Origin: Kiritimatiellota bacterium | GTDB taxonomy: Bacteria; Verrucomicrobiota; Kiritimatiellia; JAAZAB01 | Length of the DNA: 10,000 nucleotides | Reading direction: 5' to 3' | NCBI GenBank assembly: GCA_008636095.1 | Contig: VSJD01000260.1 | Location: 1 to 10,000, forward strand | Part shown: positions 1-4,692 of the stretch, one piece after another | How the letters are laid out: every line of letters begins with the position of its first letter | Position numbering within the stretch: position 1 is the stretch's first letter | Notes under the pieces: generated by a model | The model's database searches: none | What the model saw: the letters and a program-made list of their open reading frames with translations, nothing else | Told to the model about the DNA's origin: nothing | Translations under genes and position numbers: made by a program

Positions 1-399
1 GATCTTGCGGAACTTGGGGTTGTTGCAGCAGAGCATGATGATTTTGTAGGCTTCGAAGTACGCCGGATTGCCGTCGCGGAAGTCGATGACGGCGCACTCG
101 GTGAGGGGGACGCCGTCCAGCGATCCTGCGAGGCTTTTCGGCGGGACGAAGGTGGCGCTGTGGTGCTCGATCACGCGGAGGCTGTTCTCGTGGCAAGCGG
201 CGACGATGTTCGCGAGGCTTTCCTTGATCTTCGGCCACCGATCGACAAAATCGAAGCGGAAGTGGAAGCCGGAATTGATCACCGTGTTGGCGCCGAGGGA
301 CTTCAGGTACTTGGCGCGCGCGCGGGCTTCATTGAGGGTAAAGAACTTCTCGTGCCGCCAGGAGATGAAGCGCGCGGTGGAGATCCATTCATATTTCAT
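1..399 (-). CDS. N-terminal part of a probable TIM-barrel glycoside-hydrolase-like protein (runs off left edge)
   Basis: The reading frame opens at an ATG at 399-397 and stays open through base 1, giving 133 codons with no stop, so the 3' end lies outside the window. The start is supported by AGGAG (410-414) ten bases upstream. The product begins MKYEWISTARFISWRHEKFF and contains a stretch with KYLKSLGANTVINSGFHFRFDF followed by an amphipathic helix and LRVIEHHSATFVPP. This alternation of 'GANTVI' and 'LRVIEHHS' strands with helices looks like the first beta-alpha units of a TIM barrel, as in many glycoside hydrolases. No signal peptide is visible, so the protein may be cytoplasmic or this may be an enzyme processing imported sugars. 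The exact family is not recognised. Codon use is GC-rich and resembles the housekeeping genes rather than the large gene at the right. Certainty is high that it is a gene and low to moderate for the function. Confidence 0.75.
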   Translation of the reverse strand, partial: MKYEWISTARFISWRHEKFFTLNEARARAKYLKSLGANTVINSGFHFRFDFVDRWPKIKESLANIVAACHENSLRVIEHHSATFVPPKSLAGSLDGVPLTECAVIDFRDGNPAYFEAYKIIMLCCNNPKFRKI

Positions 400-618
400 T
401 GTACAATTTCTCCTATCTGCTCAGACAGGCATCACATAATACCTAATAAATTTAATATAATTTTCCCCTCCCAAAAACGCAAGTAATTATTTAGCAATAT
501 TTTATGCCGGACTCGGGTGGCGGAATGTCTAACCTTGCATGCAAACTACGACAGGAGTCATGGCTTGCCACACGCCACGAGTGGTCATTTAAAGACGGGG
601 ATTACACGTCGATGTATC
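400..618. other. intergenic region between prmA and the left-edge gene
   Basis: Both flanking genes lie on the minus strand and are 219 bases apart, so the left-edge gene probably has its own promoter and is not simply co-transcribed with prmA. The part next to the left-edge gene (roughly 400-500) is AT-rich and holds the promoter candidate and ribosome binding site. The part just after prmA (500-618) has no clear hairpin plus T-run, and I could not identify a terminator for prmA or any RNA gene in it. Confidence 0.5.
454..482 (-). promoter_or_regulatory. possible sigma70-type promoter for the gene ending at the left edge
   Basis: On the minus strand, TTGCGT (482-477) is followed after exactly 17 bases by TATATT (459-454). 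The -10 matches five of six consensus bases, while the -35 matches only three. Transcription would start near 447, giving a leader of about 48 bases that includes the AGGAG site. The surrounding AT-rich stretch contrasts with the flanking genes. It is a plausible but weak call. Confidence 0.35.
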
Positions 619-1584
619 TTAATTCGTTTTGTATGAACAACGGCAAAAGCATCCGGTCTTCCACCCCTCCATAACGATGGATTCCTGCTCCTCAAAGCCG
701 CGGGACAGGTACGCAGATCGAACCGCATCGTATTGCTCCTCCAGGATCCCGGAAAGCACCAGGCCGCTCCCGGGCGCACGGCGGACGGCGGCGGCGATAC
801 GGTCCGCACATTGAATAAGGATCCCCGCCAGTAGATTGGCCAGAACGAGGTCGTAGGCCGTGTCGGCTTTAAATTCAGCCGATGTAGCAATCGCTACGGT
901 GGCAATTGCCACATTGGCAATTGCCACATCGGCCTGAATACATTCAATTCGATCGGCCACCTCATTGCAGGCCGCGTTAGCCCGCGCTACGCGCACGGCG
1001 GCCGGGTCGTTATCCATCGCCGTCACGCGGGGAAACCCCAGCTTGGCGGCGGCAATTGCCAGAATGCCCGTACCGCAACCCATATCCAGTACGGACGCCT
1101 GCGGCTGGCGGCGTTGCCAGTTATCCAGGAATTGCAGACAGGCACGCGTCGTACCATGCAGACCCGTGCCGAAACTCAGTCCCGGGTCAATTTCTACAAT
1201 ACAATCTTCCGGCCGGGCCGCAACCGATTCCCAGGATGGCTTGACCACAATCCGTTCCGACACACGCTGAGTATGAAAAAATCGCTTCCAACTTTCCGCC
1301 CAATCCTGCCGGGCCACCGGCTTGATGGTTGCCGCTCCGAAATGTGCCTGGGGCGCCAGCGCCTGGAGCGCGCGCCAGCGGGATTTGGCTTCGGCATGGG
1401 TCGCGCAGAAAATTTCCAGGGTCGCCACCCCGGCAACGGTGGTCGCCCCAGCGACGGTGGCCGTCCCGGCGCCATCCGGCAAATGGACGCCCAGGTTCCA
1501 ATCAGCCAGGGCTTCACCAAGGATGAGCGCGTTCGTTTCATCCGTCTCAATGATGAGGGAATAACTATCAAAGGGCTCGTCCAT
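619..1584 (-). CDS. prmA: ribosomal protein L11 methyltransferase PrmA
   Basis: The 321-residue product is a PrmA-type SAM-dependent methyltransferase, which trimethylates ribosomal protein L11 in the cytoplasm. Visible family signatures are DW..SWKRFF (94-103), DPGLSFGTGLHGTT (133-146), the SAM-binding glycine loop VLDMGCGTGILA (165-176), the acidic MDNDP after strand 2 (190-194), the LVLANLLAG motif (246-254, the counterpart of the N-[LI]-L-A substrate motif) and LSGILEEQ (277-284). Length is slightly above the usual roughly 290-300 residues. The excess fits two Val/Ala-rich insertions: TATVAGATTVAGVAT (41-55) in the N-terminal substrate-recognition domain, and VAIANVAIATVAIAT (220-234) just before the LANLLA motif. 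Both are encoded by short palindromic repeats (listed separately). The start at 1584 has only a weak GAAG-type ribosome site. The gene is divergent from the heptose nucleotidyltransferase-like gene, 150 bases away. Family assignment is firm; whether the insertions leave the enzyme fully active is unknown. Confidence 0.92.
   Translation of the reverse strand: MDEPFDSYSLIIETDETNALILGEALADWNLGVHLPDGAGTATVAGATTVAGVATLEIFCATHAEAKSRWRALQALAPQAHFGAATIKPVARQDWAESWKRFFHTQRVSERIVVKPSWESVAARPEDCIVEIDPGLSFGTGLHGTTRACLQFLDNWQRRQPQASVLDMGCGTGILAIAAAKLGFPRVTAMDNDPAAVRVARANAACNEVADRIECIQADVAIANVAIATVAIATSAEFKADTAYDLVLANLLAGILIQCADRIAAAVRRAPGSGLVLSGILEEQYDAVRSAYLSRGFEEQESIVMEGWKTGCFCRCSYKTN
878..933. repeat. 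composite palindrome of three 15-bp units inside prmA
   Basis: Three 14-bp palindromes start exactly 15 bases apart (884-897, 899-912, 914-927). The middle one is a perfect GTGGCAATTGCCAC, the right-hand one differs by one outer base, and the left-hand one is GTAGCAATCGCTAC. Together with flanking GCCGATGT (878-885) and ACATCGGC (926-933) they form a 56-bp near-perfect palindrome centred on the middle unit: the 20-bp arms differ at three positions, all transitions. In the mRNA, the variant unit keeps pairing (A-U for G-C, and a G-U pair). The array stays in frame and encodes VAIAN, VAIAT, VAIAT. Confidence 0.85.
1420..1464. repeat. second palindromic repeat cluster inside prmA
   Basis: This stretch encodes residues 41-55 of PrmA (TATVAGATTVAGVAT). 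On the plus strand GTCGC (1442-1446) and GCGAC (1451-1455) are inverted arms around a 4-base loop. A second hairpin pairs GTCGCC (1421-1426) with GGCAAC (1432-1437), with one wobble pair in the mRNA. GCCACC (1424-1429) and GGTGGC (1456-1461) are also exact inverted arms. The GTNGC...GCNAC arrangement and the Val-Ala-x-Ala-Thr reading phase match the cluster at 878-933. Confidence 0.65.
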
Positions 1585-1622
1585 ATGTCATTATTTCTTC
1601 ATTTGTCAAACTTGGCCGACAT

Positions 1623-1655
1623 CTTAAGCATTCCACGACAATTCGGATGTTTAAG
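1623..1655. repeat. imperfect inverted repeat in the divergent intergenic region
   Basis: CTTAAGCATTCC (1623-1634) can pair with GGATGTTTAAG (1645-1655) with one bulged base and one G-T pair, around a 10-base loop. It lies between the divergent prmA and heptose nucleotidyltransferase-like genes, where an operator would be plausible. No T-run follows on either strand, so it is not an obvious terminator. The rest of 1585-1734 shows no gene, and I could not find a convincing prmA promoter. Confidence 0.3.
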
Positions 1656-1694
1656 AACTCGCTGAATCACTTAATCGCTCAATTTCTTTTGGCG

Positions 1695-1724
1695 TTTACG
1701 GCCGCACCGGCATTGTGCTATAAA
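1695..1724 (+). promoter_or_regulatory. probable extended -10 promoter for the heptose nucleotidyltransferase-like gene
   Basis: TATAAA (1719-1724) is preceded by TGC (1716-1718), giving an extended -10 element. TTTACG (1695-1700) lies 18 bases upstream and matches four of six -35 bases. The predicted start of transcription (about 1731-1733) is only a few bases before the ATG at 1735, and no Shine-Dalgarno sequence precedes that ATG. The transcript may therefore be leaderless or nearly so. Confidence 0.4.
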
Positions 1725-1734
1725 TGCCGTCACG

Positions 1735-2721
1735 ATGCACTCCCGAACATACCATTCAAAACTAAAGATCATTCCGACGGACCAATGGCAGGCATGGCGC
1801 AAGAATATTGCGGATGCTGGTGGGACACTGGCCGTTGTCACGGGCTCCTTCGCGATATGGCACCCCGGCAACCTGGCCGCCATTCAGGAAGCCGCACGTC
1901 ATGCCAGCCATGTCTGCGTCATTATAACCCCGGCAATTCCCACGGCGCCGGGTACCGACCCGGACATGGCCATACCCAGCGCAGCCTTGCGTGCCGAAAT
2001 GGCCACTTATCTGCGCGTCGTTTCATTAGCCACAGCGTGTCCGCCCGGAAAGGCCAAGGAAGTTTTTGCCAGGTTGCGCCCCTATACACTCGTGGAATGC
2101 ACTGCGCAAAAAATCCCCGGCACAGTCGCCACAGTGGCACGCAATCTGGCCGGCCGTGTCGTGGACCTGTCGCCGATCGCCGGTTGTTTTACGGCCGACA
2201 TTCAGAAGGCCATCCAGTACGGTCGAACACCTGTATCAGTTCCGGATGCCGTCATGGCCCCCCAGCCTACCCGTCATGACCTGGATCGGTTTCTGGATAC
2301 CAGTCCCGGCAGACCACTGGTAACGGTCAACGGATGTTTTGACGTACTGCACCTCGGACACGTGCAATTGCTGGCCCAGGCAAGTAACCTGGGCGCACGT
2401 CTGCTGGTGCTGGTCAATGATGACGATTCCGTACGGACCTACAAAGGTGCCGGGCGTCCGATATTCCCCATCCGGTTCCGACTGCACGCGCTTAACGCGC
2501 TCGACGCCGTTGCCATGGCGTATCCTTTTGCGGGCGATAATCCCCTGCCCTTACTGGCCACGATCCGACCCGATATCCATGTCAAGGGCGGGTCCTTTGA
2601 AGAAACACGCGTTCGCGAGGAAAAACACCTGGTGGAAAGCTGGGGCGGCCGTCTTGAGATCATTCCCCTGGTGGAGGGCTTCAGCACATCGAACGTCGTA
2701 AGCCGGATGGCGGGCAGATAG
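1735..2721 (+). CDS. RfaE2/HldE-type heptose-1-phosphate nucleotidyltransferase with a degenerate N-terminal duplicate domain
   Basis: The 328-residue product has two related halves. The C-terminal half (about 180-328) matches the HldE/RfaE domain II, which adenylylates D-glycero-beta-D-manno-heptose 1-phosphate to make ADP-heptose for LPS. It has VTVNGCFDVLHLGHV (196-210) with the HxGH signature, VNDDDSVRTYKG (227-238), RPIFPIRFR (241-249), HVKGGSF (282-288) and GFSTSNVVSR (315-324). The N-terminal half (1-180) appears to be a decayed copy of the same fold: GSFAIWHPGN (37-46) aligns with GCFDVLHLGH but has lost the Asp and the second His, and residues around 114-160 align with 277-325 while lacking the KGG and STS motifs. 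The HldE kinase domain is absent. The start is chosen because KIIPTDQW... resembles the usual N-terminus of this fold; there is no Shine-Dalgarno sequence. Exact substrate is uncertain: other sugar-phosphate or glycerol-phosphate type cytidylyltransferases share the fold. Confidence 0.82.
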   Translation: MHSRTYHSKLKIIPTDQWQAWRKNIADAGGTLAVVTGSFAIWHPGNLAAIQEAARHASHVCVIITPAIPTAPGTDPDMAIPSAALRAEMATYLRVVSLATACPPGKAKEVFARLRPYTLVECTAQKIPGTVATVARNLAGRVVDLSPIAGCFTADIQKAIQYGRTPVSVPDAVMAPQPTRHDLDRFLDTSPGRPLVTVNGCFDVLHLGHVQLLAQASNLGARLLVLVNDDDSVRTYKGAGRPIFPIRFRLHALNALDAVAMAYPFAGDNPLPLLATIRPDIHVKGGSFEETRVREEKHLVESWGGRLEIIPLVEGFSTSNVVSRMAGR

Positions 2722-2726
2722 TTTGC

Positions 2727-2754
2727 CAGAGGTCAGAAGTCAGAGGTCAGAGAT
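2727..2754. repeat. four tandem 7-bp units (CAGARRT)
   Basis: CAGAGGT (2727-2733), CAGAAGT (2734-2740), CAGAGGT (2741-2747) and CAGAGAT (2748-2754) follow directly, six bases after the stop codon of the upstream gene. Variation is limited to purine transitions. Confidence 0.8.
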
Positions 2755-2814
2755 CAGCCAGAAAAAATCTACATCAGCCTTGACTCTTTGATATTTTCCC
2801 GTCCGACCGTTTTA

Positions 2815-2956
2815 TCTGTCGTCTGTCGTCTGTCGTCTGTCGTCTGTCGTCTGTCGTCTGTCGTCTGTCGTCTGTCGTCTGTCGTCCGTCGTCTGTCCTC
2901 CGTCGTCTTCTTCATTCCTATCCGGGCTGTCGTCCGTCATCTGCCGTCTGTCGTCT
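2815..2956. repeat. heptanucleotide tandem array (GTCTGTC)n
   Basis: Nine exact GTCTGTC units run from 2821 to 2883, preceded by a partial unit from 2815. They are followed by decaying variants (GTCCGTC, GTCTGTC, CTCCGTC) to 2904, a short break, and further variants from about 2927 to 2956, ending just before the apt stop codon. The exact core and degenerate flank are typical of slippage-generated arrays. It fills the gap between the converging 1735-2721 and apt genes. No coding capacity is seen, and a 7-bp period would shift frame with each unit. Confidence 0.9.
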
Positions 2957-2960
2957 GATT

Positions 2961-3491
2961 TCAGCCCCCCTCATAAACAATGGCTGAAAATACAGGATAA
3001 CGGGTCAGTTTGGTTCGTCCCTTCAGTCCGGCCAATTCGATCAGGAACGCAATCTCCACGATTGTGCCGCCCAGTCGTTCGATTAACCGGGCGCTTGCCG
3101 CCGCCGTTCCACCCGTGGCCAGGAGATCGTCCACGATGAGGATCTTGTCACCTTTCTTCACGGCATCCACGTGCACGCTGATAGTGGCCGAGCCGTATTC
3201 CAGGTCATAGGATTCGTCCAAGGTTGTGAATGGCAGTTTGCCTTTTTTACGGATGGGAATGAACCCGACGCCCAATTTTTGGGCCACGGCCGCCCCGAAA
3301 ATGAACCCGCGCGCATCAATGGCTGCCACGGCTTTGGGTTTCTGCTTTACATGCCGCTCACAGAGGACGGCGTTTGCCTGCTGGAACAACTTGGCATCCG
3401 CCAGAATCGGGGTAATATCGTAAAACAATATCCCCGGTTTGGGAAAATCCGGCACTTCGCGAATGGCTTTCTTTAGCGCGTCACAATTCAT
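2961..3491 (-). CDS. apt: adenine phosphoribosyltransferase
   Basis: The 176-residue protein converts adenine and PRPP to AMP and pyrophosphate in purine salvage, in the cytoplasm. Family features are VPDFPKPGILFYDITPIL (13-30), the RGF motif (61-63), the flexible-loop region RKKGKLP (81-87), LEYG (97-100) and the PRPP-binding signature ILIVDDLLATGGTA (117-130). Length is typical for bacterial Apt. The start is well supported by AGGAGG (3504-3499) seven bases upstream of the ATG. It lies 45 bases downstream of tcdA on the same strand with no terminator visible between them, so the two are probably co-transcribed. The stop codon abuts the heptanucleotide array. Function is secure. Confidence 0.95.
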   Translation of the reverse strand: MNCDALKKAIREVPDFPKPGILFYDITPILADAKLFQQANAVLCERHVKQKPKAVAAIDARGFIFGAAVAQKLGVGFIPIRKKGKLPFTTLDESYDLEYGSATISVHVDAVKKGDKILIVDDLLATGGTAAASARLIERLGGTIVEIAFLIELAGLKGRTKLTRYPVFSAIVYEGG

Positions 3492-3536
3492 GGCCTGTCC
3501 TCCTGATGGGTTATTGGTTGTGGTTTCGATATTATT

Positions 3537-4277
3537 CTACACATCACCGCCCAAAGGAACAATCATTTTGATCGTTTCGTACGCGGCCAGCAGGCCGAAC
3601 ATGCCCGTGGCATAGGAAAGACTGCCGATCGGTTTCCGCGGCCGCCCTTTCACAAATGTTTCCGGTTCATCGGGAACCGGCGAATTCGTGTTGCGGGGCG
3701 ATTCGATGGAATAGATACAGCGCACGCCGCGCGCAATACCGGCAGCTTTAAGTTTCTTGCGCACAAATTTGGCCAGGGGACATACATCCGTCTCGGCAAT
3801 ATCGCCGACACGAATCAGGAAGGGATCCAGGCGGGTGGCCGCGCCCATACTGGCGACCACCTTCAAACCGGCGCGCACGGCCGTCGCAATCAGCATCACC
3901 TTTGGCGCAACGCTGTCAATGGCATCCACGACCACATCGAGCGGTTGCGCCAGCAGGGCCGGCGCTGTGGAACCATCCACGAACGCCTGGTGTGCCTCCA
4001 CCGTGCAGGCCGGATTGATATCCAGCACCCGCGCGCGGGCCACCTCGGCTTTGGGGCGGTTCAGCGTGGATTCCAACGCATAGAGCTGGCGATTGAAGTT
4101 GCTGAGGCGCACCACGTCGCAATCCACCAGCCGCAGGTAGCCGATACCCGCACGCGCCAGGGCTTCCACGGCATATGACCCCACTGCGCCCAATCCAAAT
4201 ACCGCCACGCGGGCATTCTTTAGTTTCTCCAGCGCCGGGCGCCCGAGCAATTGTTCAATGCGACAGAATCGGTTCAT
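3537..4277 (-). CDS. tcdA: tRNA threonylcarbamoyladenosine dehydratase (E1-like, TcdA/CsdL)
   Basis: The 246-residue protein belongs to the ThiF/MoeB/E1-like superfamily. TcdA uses ATP to cyclise N6-threonylcarbamoyladenosine (t6A37) of tRNA to ct6A. Visible are the nucleotide-binding loop VAVFGLGAVGS (24-34), VEALARAGIGYLRLVDCDVV (37-56), SNFNRQLYA (59-67) with the ATP-contacting Arg, VVVDAIDSVAPK (115-126) and DPFLIRVGDIAETDVCPLAKFVRKKL (151-176), which is characteristic of TcdA rather than ThiF or MoeB. I see no Cys-X2-Cys zinc pairs, which also speaks against MoeB. The start at 4277 has no Shine-Dalgarno sequence. A GATAAT (4288-4283) five bases upstream of the ATG could be a -10 for a near-leaderless mRNA, but no -35 is convincing. 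It is probably the first gene of a tcdA-apt unit. Confidence 0.9.
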   Translation of the reverse strand: MNRFCRIEQLLGRPALEKLKNARVAVFGLGAVGSYAVEALARAGIGYLRLVDCDVVRLSNFNRQLYALESTLNRPKAEVARARVLDINPACTVEAHQAFVDGSTAPALLAQPLDVVVDAIDSVAPKVMLIATAVRAGLKVVASMGAATRLDPFLIRVGDIAETDVCPLAKFVRKKLKAAGIARGVRCIYSIESPRNTNSPVPDEPETFVKGRPRKPIGSLSYATGMFGLLAAYETIKMIVPLGGDV

Positions 4278-4326
4278 GACAGATTATCACTATGATTAAC
4301 CACGGATAGGCACGGATTCCAATATC

Positions 4327-4353
4327 GCACTGTCATTTTGAGCGAAACGAAGG
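4327..4353. repeat. possible copy of a dispersed intergenic repeat
   Basis: The core TCATTTTGAGCGAAACGAAG (4333-4352) resembles, from memory, a 'GTCATTCTGAGCGAAGCGAAG' type sequence that recurs between genes in many bacterial genomes. It directly follows the CACGGAT doublet. Only one copy occurs in this window, so repeat status cannot be shown here. Confidence 0.35.
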
Positions 4354-4535
4354 TTTTTGTCAACCGTCTTGTCTTGTATCTCGCTTGCGCGGGAAAACCA
4401 TGGATTTGCGACTCATCATTTGAACCTGGTTCGGTGCGGACGTTTCTCAGGCTCCGAAAATCAGGAGTGGTGACTTCAGGTGGTTTAGCACTTTAAGGCA
4501 TAGAACCAGGTGGGTGACTGAGCGGAATAACATAA

Positions 4536-4560
4536 ATCCGCCTATATAACTGAGGCGGAT
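4536..4560 (-). terminator. probable terminator hairpin of the large gene
   Basis: ATCCGCCT (4536-4543) and AGGCGGAT (4553-4560) form a perfect 8-bp stem around a 9-base loop. Read on the minus strand the stem is followed by TTTATGTTATT, a broken T-tract. It lies about 130 bases beyond the stop of the large gene at 4693. The T-tract is imperfect, so this is moderate confidence. Confidence 0.45.
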
Positions 4561-4692
4561 AAACATTTCTGACTCAACAGAACACAAAGACCGGCGCGGA
4601 ACAGACCAAGATTGCTCGCAGGCGGCGGTGGGACGTTCTCCACCAATGGGCGGCCCTAATTGCTTCTGATGTTGCCGCGAATAATTCAGGGG

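Larger units (their letters stand above)
4278..4692. other. 415-bp non-coding region with repeat-like remnants
   Basis: This gap separates tcdA from the 3' end of the large gene (both on the minus strand). No supported reading frame, tRNA or rRNA was found. It holds CACGGAT repeated at a 10-base interval (4301-4307, 4311-4317), a dispersed-repeat-like segment (4327-4353), an 8-bp inverted pair CCTGGTTC/GAACCAGG (4425-4432, 4503-4510), two imperfect copies of CAGG-(A/T)GGGTGACT type sequence (4462-4475 and 4507-4519), a small GGTGG/CCACC hairpin (4627-4644) and the terminator-like hairpin at 4536-4560. The tcdA promoter should also lie at its left end. Confidence 0.5.

Noticed and set aside
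68..486. Two plus-strand frames at 68-439 and 160-486
   Set aside because: Both are antisense to the left-edge minus-strand gene, which has a ribosome site, promoter candidate and a sensible protein sequence.
1051..1060. GGCAATTGCC at 1051-1060 as a further member of the palindrome family
   Set aside because: It encodes the conserved AIA of the ILAIAAAKLG helix, lacks the outer GT/AC bases and is not tandem; it is explained by codon use.
1114..1665. 183-codon plus-strand frame over prmA
   Set aside because: It overlaps the well-conserved minus-strand prmA entirely in its coding part and its translation has no recognisable motif; it is an antisense shadow.
1647..2279. 210-codon plus-strand frame overlapping the nucleotidyltransferase gene
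   Set aside because: It lies in a different frame from the gene at 1735-2721, whose motifs are clear, and its translation is His/Arg/Gly-rich without family features.
2815..2956. CRISPR array
   Set aside because: Repeat units are 7 bases with no spacers between them; this is a simple tandem repeat, and no cas gene is present.
4415..4440. tRNA fragment suggested by GGTTCAAAT on the minus strand
   Set aside because: The flanking bases do not pair as a T-stem and no anticodon or acceptor arms can be built around it.
4627..4644. GGTGG/CCACC hairpin as terminator of the large gene
   Set aside because: The stem is only 5 bp, the loop is 8 bases and no T-run follows on the minus strand; the hairpin at 4536-4560 fits better.
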